64,000 bases of DNA from Lasiodiplodia sp. COLG20 (taxonomy: Eukaryota; Ascomycota; Dothideomycetes; Botryosphaeriales; Botryosphaeriaceae). Positions 44,501-56,669 of this stretch are shown piece by piece (the first letter of the stretch is position 1; each line of letters opens with the position of its first letter). The DNA is taken from positions 744,001-808,000 of the forward strand of contig VNWV01000010.1 of the NCBI GenBank assembly GCA_009801085.1, in the 5' to 3' direction. The notes beneath the pieces were generated by a model. The model was not told where the DNA came from. It worked only from the letters and a program-made list of their open reading frames with translations, and did not search any database. The position numbers and the translations under genes are program-made.

Positions 44501-46055
44501 AGTTGCAGCTGTTAATTCCCGTAACAGGGTTCCCAGGATCATTAACATTCTGATCGGTGTTGCACACGGCAACCAAGAACAGGCGCCGCGGGCCGAGATC
44601 AGAATCAATGCTGCCCGACTCAGCACGCCTTTGCTCGACAGCTTCTGGCAATCGATCGTTGAATGGCCGCTGATGACGAAGAGGCAGATTGCCGCCACAA
44701 AGGCGGTAACCACTCCTGTCGTTGTGCAACGCTCCCGGCAGGACGCACCCCGTCGCACGACCGAAGCGTCATATCTCCCCTCGTGTGTCCTGGACCCCCT
44801 TCGCTGGCGCCGCCGGAGGAGAGCATCGGCCATCGAGTGCCGCGCTTTCCTGGCAGGTGCAACGGTGCGGCGCGGCGGGGTGGCTGGTAAAGCAGGAAAA
44901 AAGTACCGGGCGGCGCCAATGACTGACTTAGGTACCCACGCAGTCCCATGTGGACAGGGGCACACACGCAACGAGCCACAAGGGAAGAAGCGTGGAACGA
45001 AGGGATGGGAGGATACTACACGCCAGTGGCGGGAAGCACAGACTGCCGCTGCTGTCGATGGAGCCTCTCTGGTTGTGACAAACGAAAAGTAGACAGAGGG
45101 GAGCCGCGTCCATGTCGTGTTGCGTCTGTCGTGAGGGGCTTTCTCCTATGTTCGTTTTCGCCGCGCGCATCGCTGACCCCCATCATCCCTTTGCTGGCGT
45201 GCGACTATCGGGTGCGAAATATGAGGATACCCCATCGAGTGGCTCACTCGCCAAATTGTCCCGTCGTCTAGAGCGAGACAGAAGCACGCTGTTCAAGCCA
45301 ATCCGGGCGCTGCGTGCCTTGCTCCAGGGCGAGATGTCCAAGTTGTCTGCTGCACCGAGCTAAGACGACCTGCAGGAGAAAAGTAGCTTGCCCCTGTCTC
45401 TGCGTCAGCCAACTCCTAGCAGCGGCTTCAGCCGATCTCAGTCTTGGCAGAACGGAGGGAAGCAAGAAAGCTTGACTGTCGTTGCTGTGAGGGCGTGGTT
45501 GGGTGGCTGTCACAAAAAGGCAGATGGCTAGCGGTGGCTGGCGGGCATGTTCGCTGGCACCGCAAGTGACGGCGGTGGCTGGGCGGCTGGACGGTAGGCG
45601 GCGCGCGTTGGCCCAGGCTTGCCTGTTCCTTATCGCTCCGCAAGCCGTGCGCCAGCGTCAGCCACTAAAACCCCGGCCGCACCCTGACTCGCCGGCGCGG
45701 GACACCGGGCGCTAGTCAATCGCTGACCCGTGCGCGCAGGGATGCACATCAAGATTCATCGAGCACATTGTGGAAGGTGCTCCGCCGGTGCAACGCGTGG
45801 GCACATCAAGTGGAGTGAGGTCAACGGTGACTCAGATTGTTCAATGAAACTGTCAACAAGAAGAGCCCACCAACTATGACCTCCACGCTATGCCCAGAAT
45901 TACAGACCCTTGTCTGGATAGTCAAGAAGATTCCACGCCTTCCATTACCATTCCCGCCATGCCTTGCCAGGTCTTGATGATATCGTACTCCCATAATACC
46001 ATTTGACGCTCGTTACCAAAGTTGAAAAGGAAATGTGGATGTGTTGGAGCCCTGT
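41531..46055. other. 4.5 kb stretch without a convincing gene
   Basis: No supported gene between VPS41 and the GPI protein gene. Candidate frames such as 42653-43351 (plus, 232 codons) and 44631-45092 (plus, 153 codons) have ordinary or Arg-rich composition, no motif, and overlapping frames on the other strand. Homopolymer runs lie at 43551-43564 (T) and 43862-43879 (18 T). The region from about 41900 to 42600 is AT-rich, whereas 44100-45700 is GC-rich. It could hold long leaders, non-coding RNA or old repeats. Confidence 0.45.
43862..43879. repeat. 18-base T tract
   Basis: An uninterrupted run of 18 T in non-coding DNA. No adjoining retroelement features were seen. Confidence 0.8.
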
Positions 46056-46728
46056 TTAAGCAAGGGCGACGAAGACGCCGGCAGCGAAGAGGGCGGCCAT
46101 GGCGTTGTCGAGCTTGACAGCCGCAGCAGCGCTGGAAGGCGCTTGCGACGAAGACGCGGCGGCAGAGGTACCAGCCGCCTCGCTCTCAGTGGGGCTGGCA
46201 CCGCCACCGGTAGTCTCGGAAGCACCAGCAGAGCTGGATCCACCAGAGCCACCAGCCGACGACGAGGCCGGGGCACCGCCAGTCTCGGTACCCGAAGAGG
46301 GAGCGGGAGCCTCAGTGGTACCAGAAGCGCCCGACGTAGCGGCGGGACCAGTGCCAGCAGGAGCCGTGGTGGTGGGAGCGGTGCCAGCGGGAACAGTGCC
46401 GGTCTCAGTGCCAGTGGGAGACTCGGGGCCACCAGGGTTGGACTCGGTGGCGCTGCCAGCGGGGCTGGTCTCGGTAGCGGGAACAGAGGTGGCCGGAACA
46501 GTGCCCTCACCGGGGGCAGTCGTGGTGCCAGGGACAACACCGCACTCAGTGACAGTGACGGTCACGGGGGCAGGGCACTCGTCGCGGCGGATGAGGTCGT
46601 TCATGCCATGCATGTTGCCTGAAGATCTTGTTATGATAATGCGACCATCGAACGAAGCTTGAGCTTGACTTACCGGCCGAAGCCACGGCGACCAGACCGA
46701 AGGTGACGAGGACGTTGAGACCGAGCAT
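46056..46728 (-). CDS. Ser/Thr/Ala/Gly-rich GPI-anchored cell wall protein
   Basis: Exons 46728-46674 and 46618-46056, intron 55 bp; 205 residues. The start gives a clean signal peptide (MLGLNVLVTFGLVAVASAG), cut close to the splice junction. The mature part begins DECPAPVTVTVTECG with two cysteines and continues as a Pro/Thr/Ser/Gly low-complexity stalk suited to O-mannosylation. The end (AVKLDNAMAALFAAGVFVALA) has a candidate attachment Asn followed by a hydrophobic tail. All this fits a structural or adhesive wall protein attached through GPI. The function of this small class is not known. The composition also keeps the opposite strand open over the same span, which is not a gene. Confidence 0.8.
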
Positions 46729-47873
46729 CTTGACTGTTGTCGTAGTGATTGGAATAAGATCTGAGGCGCAAAGCAAATGGAGCTGAGACGATGAAGCGAA
46801 TGCTTTGGATCGATGTCTGTAGAGGACGAAAAGTGAGCCGGGAGTCGGATGGTGAGCTGGCGCAGCGAGGAAGATCAGGAAGAGCTCGAAGTTGAGACTC
46901 AATTGAAAATGCGGTGCGCGCGCCAGGCGGGAGGCAGCTTACCTGATGCTTAGCGATGCCTTGCGAAGGTGGTCGGTGGAGGAGGAAGCAGAGGGCGCGG
47001 AGGGTAGGATGGCTTTTATGGAAGCAGAGCGGGCGCTAAGCGAGCGCACGGGCCAGGGATGACCAGCAGGGTGGGCGGCGTGCATGCCTTGATCCGCAGC
47101 CTGGCCGCTTTGTTGTGCAACGCCCGCAGCTGAAACGCCCTGTGCCGCCCGCGCTGCAGATGGCCACCCCCCCGCCAGACCTCTTGCAGCCTGCCATCAT
47201 TTCGCCGCTGCAAAGCTGTGTTTGCTCGCTGCTCCATGCCCCCGCCCACCTGCGCTGCGCCCTGCACACGCCGTCGCCCTCGCTGAGCATGACGATCAGG
47301 CCAGCGCCCATCGGCGCGGGTATGACGCCGCTTGGTATGCAGGACCGCTTTCGTGAGCCGATCGCGCCCTCAACCACTTGGTCACGCTGCATTGACTTTG
47401 GTCTGACAGCCGGTATACTAACGGCGACGCCATCTTCTGCGCTACCATTGGGTCAGGACACGGCACTTCCAAGTGCCGCCGTCCGCGTAGCATGCCACTC
47501 CTCCGCGACTTCAACCTTCTGTAGAATCTTCTCATGTGCAAACGGCAATGAATGCAACCTCGTGCTCTTTCCTCTCCCGTTCATTCCTCGATGAGCTTGT
47601 CTCGCCAACTGTGATCGCCAATGCTCGCCGGCGTCAGTCGCGACTGCTGCACTGGAGATGCGGCGTCGCCGATGACGCAGAGCGAGCGGCTTCCACTTCC
47701 AACTCGCGCCTTCCCCATTCTCAGACGCTTTCGGCGACTATTTCATCATCGCTTCTCGTCTTCCTCTCCTCTTCACCTTTCTCTCCACCAACTGCAGTCT
47801 GTCGTTCCGTGTCTCTCTGCTTGATTCATCATCCATCTCTTTCTGTCTCCTGCTCTCGTTGCTAATCCTCAAA
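46729..47873. promoter_or_regulatory. Divergent promoter region of the two wall-protein genes
   Basis: About 1.1 kb between two divergently read GPI-protein genes. On the minus side an ATAAAAG element lies near 47010, about 285 bases before the first gene. The plus side has a long pyrimidine-rich leader (47690-47860). Short frames in between have no features. Confidence 0.45.
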
Positions 47874-49447
47874 ATGCTGCTGCTCAAGCTTGCTCTGGCT
47901 CTGGCCGCTCTCGTGTCTGCAACTCTGGCTGTCAAGCATGGAAGTTGTAAGATCCAAGAGCTCACGCCTCCAGCTACGCTTGCTTGAGTGCTCACTGAGG
48001 AACAGACAGCCTGCCGACCAACACTCTCGCCAACCGACAGTGTAAGTTGCTTCCTTCGAAGGAAGTTCACCGAGCTCATTGCTGACGGGCGGCTGCAGAT
48101 GAGCCCGAGTACACGACTAGCATCGTCTTTGTCGATGTCATTCCGGCTGTCACCACTTCCACTGTCTTTGCAACCTACGAGGTCACTGTCACTAGCTGCC
48201 CTAGCTCTGTCACTGCCTGCCCGACTCTGTCTGCCTCGGTTTTCACCTCTTACATTCCCGTCTCGACCACGGTGTGCCCGGTGACCTTGACGTCGTCGTA
48301 CACCAGCGATATCACCACAACCTGGTACCCTACGATCTCGCCAATCTCCTTCCCCTCGGGCTCATACCCATGGACGACGGCTCTTCCATGGACGACCGGT
48401 CTTCCGTGGATGACTGGGATCCCGTGGACGACAGACCTCCCGTGGACAACCGACCTCTCTTGGACGACAAACCTTCCGTGGACCACTGACCTTCCGTGGA
48501 CAACTGGACCGAGCTCTTCTTCGACGACGTTCACCATTTTGCCTCCTTCGCCCACCTCGCCCATTGCAGGCACCACTTGGTCGACGACCTATGGCACTGG
48601 CGTCACGTCCATTTCGCTGCTCTGGCCTCACACCTACCTTTCGATCGTGCTGCCCCCGACCATCGTCTACACCCACTCGGACACCATCACTCTGGGAGGA
48701 CCTACCACGTTCGTGACTTCCACTTCCACCTCCACGCTGTCGGTTGAGTACCCTCCGGACTTCACTTCCCTCTACTCACCAATCACGGTGTCCCCGGATG
48801 CAACCTCGGCCCTTCCGGTGTCGGAATACTCTCCCAACCCAACTTACTCATCGGCCTCAGCACTTCCGGTGTCGACTGTGTACCCGCCAAGCATTGAACC
48901 TTCGTTCACTGCAAGCTTGAGCACCCTGTCTGTCGACTCTACCGAGTTTCCATCCGGCTTCTTCCCGTCAACTGCCAGCCCTTACTCGGATTCGACGACT
49001 GAACTACCTACGGATGCTTCCTCGGGACTTCCAGCGGCTACCGGGCCAGCCTCGACCCAGGTACTCTCGTACACCTCGGTGACTGTCATCTCGGTGAGCA
49101 CATTGACTTCCGACGCCCTGGTTACGCCCACGTACACTGGCGACAGCTCGGCGGCGCTCCCGGTCATAACGGACGGCTTGACTTCTTCCGTATTGCTGAC
49201 CCCCGCCATTCCACCATACATCCCGTCGACTCCAAATGCCACGGGTGTCACAACAATCGCCTCCAATGCATTGGGCACCGTCAGCAGCACCACTGCGGCA
49301 CCTGTCACGACCGGAAACGGCAACATCAGCAGCACGCTTCTTACTCCGACCGCCCCCCTGTCTATTTTCCAGGGTGTCGGCACCAAGCACTTGGTTGGAA
49401 CATCGGCTACAGCTATTATCCTCGCTGTTATGGCAGCTCTCTTCTAA
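47874..49447 (+). CDS. GPI-anchored wall protein with eight PWTT hexapeptide repeats
   Basis: Exons 47874-47946, 48006-48041 and 48099-49447, introns 59 and 57 bp; 485 residues. The short second exon (36 bases) gives the only phase that joins both sides. A signal peptide opens the protein (MLLLKLALALAALVSATLAV). A region of paired cysteines and valine/threonine strands (VTSCPSSVTACPTLS, STTVCPV) follows, then eight six-residue repeats PWTT(A/G/D/N)(L/I/P) at about residues 127-174, then a long Ser/Thr/Pro stalk. The C terminus (VGTSATAIILAVMAALF) is a GPI signal. The tandem repeats and stalk point to an adhesin-like surface protein; this is inference from architecture. Adhesins often vary in repeat number between strains. 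Confidence 0.8.
48367..48510 (+). repeat. Eight 18 bp tandem repeats encoding PWTTxL
   Basis: Eight units of 18 bases encode PWTTAL, PWTTGL, PWMTGI, PWTTDL, PWTTDL, SWTTNL, PWTTDL and PWTTGP. Differences are single-base. The unit length is a multiple of three, so units can be gained or lost in frame. Confidence 0.9.
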
Positions 49448-52344
49448 TTCACTCCTCTCCGACATTAGTGGGCCATGTGGGATGATTCATCAGTATCTTT
49501 TGCTGACCAAAATCCGTTCTTTTCACTCATGTCAACAATGTCTTTTCTCATGCTTCAGCATTGCACCACTCACCACCCGCATTTGTTGACTCATCTTGTC
49601 TACACCCTCATGTAATTCCACCTTCGATGTATGCATTCACAGAATAGAGCTCAATGTGACACGATCAATGCCAATGGATTCACATTACCAAGCCCAGAAT
49701 TTGAATTTTGAGGTCCCGCAAACAACTCAGCATGCAGCTAACCCCGGACGCCCGCTGCGGGACTCACGGTTGGCTGCATGACTGAACCGAGGCTGATGTT
49801 GACGCTGTGTTCCGAATGGTTGTGAAGGGTTGTGTCATACAACGGCAAAAAAATGTCCAGGTGGAGCCAGAATTGCAGCTTGCAGAAGCGAGATACAAGA
49901 AGTGAAGAGCGCGAAGTAAGGAGGATCAGTAGTAGTGAAGACAAGCTTTTTTCCCTCCTACTGTAATATGCGCGAATACGAAGGCGAGATCGCCGCTGTG
50001 CGCGGATCGACATGCACTTGGCCGGATCTCCCGGTCCAGAAGCGTTCTCCACGTCCGCAGTGGGGTGGTGAGCGCAAAAAAGGCGGATAGTGAAGTAGCG
50101 GCAGTCTGGCCAGAAGTCAAGTCACGGCAACTTTTCGCCTGTGGCTCAACGAACCCCGGCACGCCAGGGTCCGCTTCGGGGGGCGCAGAGCACCCTGTGA
50201 TCCCGGCGGCTCCACCGCCTTGATCGTGAATGCACGCGCTCTCAACCTTTGCCGTGCTGTCCTCGGGCTGCCCGAGTCGCGGCATGACGCCGTTTGTGAT
50301 TGGGAATTGCATGTGCAAGTGTCAATTCGGTGGGACGCGTCGCACAGTCCCGCCTAGGATCTCACAGAACCCGAGCAGATCGCGACGTTTGTGCGCGTCC
50401 ACGGGCTCGAAAACACTGTTTCCATTTGCTCAATCATCTCGCGGGACTGTATCTCGGGTTTGATGGCGCGATGATCTGGTATCCGTGTTAGTAGGCATCT
50501 CGCGCTGCGCGGGCGGGTAACACTGTCAACGTTCGGCAGCTTGGAGCACCACCACCAGTACAGAACTCGCCCTTCAGCACGATGACCACATTCTGCAGCT
50601 CCATTGCTTCCTTGTTGCCCGTTTTTGAGCTTCTGACCACAGTGTAGATGACCTAGCACCCCTTGCGACGCCCGTCTGCTGCGAACCCTCCTCCACAAAC
50701 CCCATCCTCCACGGTGAACGCCGTCGCTTGCTGCTAGCGGCACCGGAGTACCATCAACACGGCGCATCTGCGATCCTTCTAACACCAAGACACCAATTGA
50801 GCAGTCTACAGTACCCAGCAAGCCGTGCAGCTTCCTCACAATGCCCCCAAGCGCGTCGCAACCGTCCCTGCTGGACAGCAAACCAATTCACCAGCGTGAG
50901 AAGCGCAATCCAAAGGCTCAATGCTCTCCAGAACAATGTCTCGGTTGCTTTACACTGCGGAAAGGCTCTACGGGCTCTCTCTATGAAGGAAATGGCTGCG
51001 AGTTGCAGCAACGGCGGTAGGCTTCTCTCTCCCCAGATGTGCATCCGAATGAGCCCGCAAGCTGGACATGCGCGCAGGAATTCGACAGCTCTTGGTGCTG
51101 CTACTGGATGCCATCATCTCGAAAGGCACAGGCAGACTCTGGCGCGGTCCCTCCAGCGCGAAGACTCAGCGAGGCGGCGCTTCATCCGCGATTGGCGATT
51201 AAGACTGCCTTGTAGAGCTGTCGCCCTGTAGAGCTTCACGCATTGCTCATTCATGAATGCCCATCATCTTCATTGTCCTAAACCGCGTAAGATGCAGAGC
51301 CGTCATCCACGAAGCTTGAGTGACGTGCATACGGCGGATTGACGTGCCTGTCCCGTCTAGACGCCAATTGATGTCTCACGGTGCGTATTGACACGACTTC
51401 TGGCATAGGATACAATAACCTTTAGGCAAGGGCGAGTGACTTCTATGGAAGCATCTCCTACCCTCAACGTCCCCCACCATTATCATGGACAACCATGACT
51501 GCAGAACGTTGGAAACCCATTCCCTCCAGTTTTGAGGCAAATGTGCTCTTGCGGCGGAAGTCTACGCCTGTCTTCCACGCCTAGAGTGCTCAGCGGACTC
51601 AGCTCTTTCAAGCGCAATGACCACCATTCGAGGAGCGGCAGAGGCCATGCTCCCCCAGGAAGCTCTGAGAGGGACCACTGAACGGTGCCAGTCCCGCATT
51701 GGCTGCCAGTTCGTGCCGCTGAAGCGCAGAGGGGTGGGTGCTCCTGCCGGGAGCACGCTGCACGTGCACGCGCGGTTGCTGAATCTGCAGCATTCCCACA
51801 GCTGGCATACGCTACTACACGTCATCTCAGAGCTTGCGGGGAGGCAGCTGCCAACGTTCCTTCCCCCGTGGGGATTTTCTCCAGGCCAATTTAAAACGCC
51901 GTCCAACCCGCCCCGACCTCCCTCTCTTCTTCACCACCACCAACCTCATCCGCTCGAGAAAGGTGTGCTCTCGCACGCTGGCATTGAGCGCTCATCTTCG
52001 CCACTTCCTCGTCACGCTTTCTTGCTGCGACGTTCAACGTCCGCGGACTCATCTCACACCCCATCTGACCTCACTGTCCTTCACCTCACTCCTACTTACG
52101 GACCCACCACCGCAAAAGCTTTCAGAAGCGTCAATTGCGTCGTCAGCTCAGTCAAGAAAGTGCCTCTGCTCTTTCACATCGTCGTTCAGCTTCGCACGGT
52201 AAGCCTTCTCTGCCCCGCTCACCACCACCATCCACATTGACCATCGTGATCACATTCACTTCACTTTGCACCATCTGCCTACGACGTGTCTGTACTCTAA
52301 CATCAGTTCAGATCCTGTTTTCATCAGCTACAATAACTGCCATC
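49448..52344. other. 2.9 kb stretch without a supported gene
   Basis: Only short, overlapping frames on both strands. The last 450 bases look like the promoter and pyrimidine-rich leader of the next gene, with CCAATTTAAAA at about 51885-51896 as a possible CCAAT/TATA-like element. Confidence 0.45.
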
Positions 52345-53332
52345 ATGTCTACGACCTCGCAGCCGCGTTCGTCGACCTTGGCTTCCGACTCGGTCAGCAT
52401 GAGTCTCCAAGAGAACTCTCCTCACTCCATTGCGCCTCCCGGTACGTACGTTCCATGCCCCTGACTGTACTGATTCTGACACCTGACCCAGAGGGCGAGG
52501 GTATGGGCGCCGTCCAGGCCACCCCGTTCGCTGCCCTGAACCAGGGTGGACTTCCTCTTCCAGCCCGCGTTCATAGCAGCAACCGCTTCGGACTGCGTCC
52601 GCCTCCGCCAAGCCAGAGCGGCCAGCAGAACTTCCTCCCGCTGCTTGACCTGCCCGCCGTCAACATCCGCCTGATCGAGTCTCCGACCACTGCCCCTGAG
52701 AACACGCCCGTGCCCAGCACCGGAGCATCGGACAGGGCCGTCCCCCAGCAGAACCTGCCTTCGATTGAGGAGGTCCTCCAGCGCCTTCCCGACTTGTCTA
52801 GCGATGTGTATGTCAAGTGTGACGCTTTTTGTCTGTCCAGCAGCTGACGAATAACAGGAGTTCTGCCACCACTACAACCCTGGCCGACCCAGGCCCCCTT
52901 CTTGACGATGAGGAAGTTCTCTTGAACTCCAGTCCGATCCTCCTCTCCAGCCCTACACTGAACAGCCGATCATCAACTCCACTTTCACAACACGGTGTCA
53001 GAGAGCATACTGACTGGCAGGAGGATATCGAGGCGGATCTTGACCGCGCTCTGGCTCGTCTCGCGAATCTTGCTCGTGATGACCATGAGCAAGACCGCAG
53101 CATGTCCGTTGAGGATCACTACACGCGCCGCCTCGACCGGGCGATTGAGCGTCAACGCACGCGCTACACATACCTTCAGCGTGCTAAGTCGACTATCACG
53201 ACTCTTCTGATTCACCGTGCCAAGCTTCGTTCGCTCTTGGAGGCCATCGCCTCGGAAGTCCTTCACAACAACACAGAAGTTGCTGAGATCGTCGCTGAGT
53301 TGGTTGCTGAGCTCGACCACGAAGACATTTAG
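52345..53332 (+). CDS. Unknown protein with a C-terminal coiled coil
   Basis: Exons 52345-52441, 52492-52807 and 52858-53332, introns of 50 bp each (GTACGT...CCAG and GTATGT...ACAG); 295 residues. The start context is good (ATCATGTC). The first 190 residues are Ser/Pro-rich and probably disordered, with a short conserved-looking LPSIEEVLQRLPDL. The last 110 residues are strongly helical (DWQEDIEADLDRALARLANL, then a long run to VAELVAELDHEDI). No signal peptide or known domain is seen. It may be a lineage-specific scaffold or nuclear protein; no role can be assigned. Confidence 0.65.
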
Positions 53333-54440
53333 TAGGCTACAGGCTGTGGCGCTTTCGAGGGAACCTTACTGATGATGTGGCTTTTGAGCGTTTACTGGCG
53401 ATACTTACTGGCGATGCTGCTTTGAGCGATACTGATGCTCTGAGCGATACTTACTAGCAATGCGACTTTCGAGGGGGCCAATCACTGGCAAAGCGGCGTT
53501 GGAGGAAAATACTTGCTGACTTTCAAGGGAGCATATTTGCTGGCAATGATTCAAGAGAGCATATTTGCTGACGAGATGGCGTTCAAGGGGAACTTCTAAA
53601 ATGGGAACTCTGCAGTTGCTGATGTAGCTACAAGACGGAATCAGTCAACATTTCTCTACCCACACTGTTCACTGCTTGTTGTGATCCAACTTTGTTGACG
53701 ATACTTCCCTTGTTTATTTCGCAGTTTGCGGTCGTACGTCCGATTCCCTGCTTCTTGAGTCTAAACAAAGCCCAATGGCACGTCGGTCAGTGAATCGCCT
53801 TTCTACCACCTCCATTTATAGAGAGAGCGCCAAGTAGACATGACAGTACAGCGGATTTCCAGTCATCCCAGGCCTTCCCCTCCACCGTTTTAAAAGAATA
53901 TCGATGTGTCAGATATCCTAAGAAGGTTTTAGCAGGTTTTTGAGCCAAACATGCATGCTTCACGGGTAAATCATGACCTGATATTTCGTTTAGGTCCCGA
54001 TAGCTATTGCAACGTGTGGTGGAGGAAGGGTGATTCTATCGACTCGTGAACTACACTCGGAGATTTCGTGGTATAAACGCTTATTCCATACATCCCCACC
54101 CTGATGAGACAATGACAGAAGTCAAGCATTGTTTAGCAACTGAAAGTGATGGTTGGGTTTGAGGCACGTGAGTGCGCGTGGAGCTCGGGCCTTGGATGAG
54201 CGGCCGGGGTGCATCGTCTTTCACGCTGCCACGCCGACCTCCGTCGCATTGTTTGCGACGAACATTCTGACCAGAGGGCAACCTCGCCCCTCTCTCTCTC
54301 CGCCACCGCGATCGCCGGATGCTCGTCGCTCGACCGACCATCCGAATCCGCGCGAGTCAATCGCCCCGACACGGCCCAGGCCAACGCCTCTGAGAGAGCT
54401 TCGCACGCAACGACTTTGTTTACAAACTCGGGTCGTCACC
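53333..54440. other. Intergenic with degenerate tandem repeats
   Basis: From 53340 to about 53610 phrases such as TTACTGGCGATACTTACTGG, TTTGAGCGATACTGATG, GAGCATATTTGCTG and TTTCAAGGGAGC recur with changes, a decayed tandem repeat of roughly 25-35 bases per unit. The rest (53610-54440) is the MAD1 upstream region, pyrimidine-rich toward its end. No gene is supported. Confidence 0.5.
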
Positions 54441-56669
54441 ATGGCACGCAACACCAACCAGCCCTCTTTCAACTTCTTCACCGGCGAGACGGGCGAAGGC
54501 GCGCCCGCACCCGCACCCGCACAATCGTTTCGTCAGACATTGCGGCAGTCGGTCGTCAAACCAGGTGGGTCGAACAATGGGCGCGCGATGTCCCTTTGGC
54601 TGACTCGGGACGGCAGACATTGGCAACGAGGACCTGCGCGCGCAGATCAACACCCTACAGTATGAGCTCGAATCACTCAAGCAGGAGCGGGAGATGAGCA
54701 CGCTCAGCCACCAGGCAGAGTTGCGGGATGCACAGAACAAGGCCGAAGCCGAGTACCAGCGCGCACAGGTTTGTGAGCCCGCGACGTATCGTCCGGCAAT
54801 CGCTAAATCGAGCTCTAGGCCGCCGAATCGGCAAGCAAGGCAGCGGCGAAGAAGTACGAAGCACTGCAACGCGAGACAAGCGAGACGCAAGCGCGCGGCA
54901 CAAACGAGAAGCTGGAGCTGGAACGCAAGGTGCGGACGCTGCAGGAGCGCAACACATCGTTACAGGAGGACGCGGACGAGGCCAAGAACGAGCTGGCGTC
55001 GCTGGAGCGGCAGAGCCAGCACCGCTACCACGAGCTGGAGACGCGCTACGGCACGCTGCAGCAGTCGTTCGACGAGCTGCGGGCCGAGCTGGACGCGCAG
55101 GTGGCGGCGCTGCAGCAGGCGCAGCAGAAGCTGGCGCGCCGCGAGGCCGAGGCCGGCGAGATGGAGAGCGAGATCATCCGCCTCAAGGCCCAGTCGGGCG
55201 ACCAGGACACGCTGGCCATCATCAAGCGCGAGCTGTCGGAGCAGGTCACGCACATCCGGAAGCTCGAGGCCGTCAACAGGGAGCAGGCTGCCGAGCTGAA
55301 GCAGTTCCGAAAGGTGCAGAAGAGCGTTGAGGTCGTCGAGGAGGAGAAGCTGGCCCTCGAGAACAAGCTGCGCATGATGGAGGACCTCCGCCGCGAGCTG
55401 AGCGAGGAGCAGCTCAAGAGGCAGTTGCTAGAGGATGAGAAGAGCGCGTGGACCACGTACCTGGAGGGCCAGGCGCAGGCCGAGGGCGAGCTGCAGTTCC
55501 ACACTCCCGAAGATCTGGCCAAGGCGTTCGTCAGGGAAAGGCTGGAAACGGCGACCATGGTCGACCGCCTAGGTGCCGTGCAAGCAGAGCTCATGGCGAG
55601 AGACGAGACGATCAAGTCCCTAGAGGACGAGAAGGCCAAGGTTCGCGAAGAGCTGGAGAAGCTGAAGGGTGCCGGCAACGCGTCGGACAGCAAGCTACGC
55701 ATGAGGCTTGAGCGCCAACGGACACTGGCCGTGAAAGAAGTGGAGTACCTGCGGGCGCAGCTCAAGGCCTTCGACGCCGAAGAGAGCGAGTTCCAGCCCG
55801 AGACGTTCGACGCGGCAAAGTCCCAACGCATCCAGGAACTGGAAGAGATGGTGGACAACTACCGCAACGAAATGCAATCCCTCCACGCCGAGATGTCGGC
55901 CCTCGAGGAGGCCAACACCAAGGAAATCACCATCGTCGGCAGCAAGCGCCCCCGCGACGAAGACGACGACGTGCGCCTGGGCGAGCTCCGCCGCAAGAAC
56001 CGCCAGCTCCAAGACGACATCGGCAAGCTGCAGACGGAGAAGAAGGTGCTGGAGTCGGAGCGCCGCGCCCAGGAGAAGCAGCTCAAGACGCTCAAGGAGA
56101 GCTCGCGCACCCGCATCCTCGAGCTCCGCTCCAACCCCACGGCCGACGCCGAGGCCCTCAAGCTCAGCACCGTGCGCACGCTGCGCGAGGAGAACAAGGC
56201 GCTGCTGGCCCAGCTCGAGGGCAAGTTCCCGTCGTCGGACGACAACAACGTCGTCCCCCACGCCAGCCTCGAGGCCGCGCGCGCCGAGATCGCCGAGCTC
56301 ACCCGCACCATCGGCGACCGCGACAAGAAGACGCTGCGGCTGAAGCAGCTGTGGTCGGCCAAGGCGCTCGAGTTCCGCGAGGCCGTGGCGAGCTTGCTGG
56401 GCTGGAAGCTAGACATCATGCCCAACGGCCGCGTGAAAGTCACATCGCTCTTCTACCCGGGCAGCGACGAGGACGGCGAGAACAGTATTGTTTTTGATGG
56501 CGAGCGCGGCACTATGAAGGTCTCGGGCGGCGAGAAGAGCGTCTTCGCGAACGAAATCAGGGGACAGATTGAGTTCTGGGTCGAGCAGCGCAAGGAGATT
56601 CCGTGCTTTTTGGCGCAGTTGACGCTCGATTTTTGGGAGGGGTCGACGAGGGCTGTGGGGGGTGGTTGA
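54441..56669 (+). CDS. MAD1: Mad1, spindle assembly checkpoint protein
   Basis: Exons 54441-54564, 54617-54768 and 54819-56669, introns 52 and 50 bp; 708 residues, the usual fungal length. The start (CACCATGG) is followed by a short disordered head (PSFNFFTGETGEG, SFRQTLRQSVVKP) and then a nearly continuous coiled coil from DLRAQINTLQYELESLKQE at residue 45 or so. The C-terminal globular part (LWSAKALEFREAVASLLGWK, then IEFWVEQRKEIPCFLAQLTL) is the conserved Mad1 domain. Mad1 anchors Mad2 at unattached kinetochores and nuclear pores. The coil contains a basic KRPRDEDDD patch at about residue 460. Identification rests on the C-terminal domain and architecture. Confidence 0.9.

Noticed and set aside
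44631..45092. 153-codon plus-strand frame, Arg-rich
   Set aside because: Composition is that of GC-rich random sequence, and frames of similar length overlap on both strands.
46035..46662. Two long plus-strand frames opposite the wall-protein gene
   Set aside because: Both are shadows of the Ser/Thr/Gly-rich low-complexity gene on the minus strand. Only the minus frame has a signal peptide, splice sites and a GPI tail.
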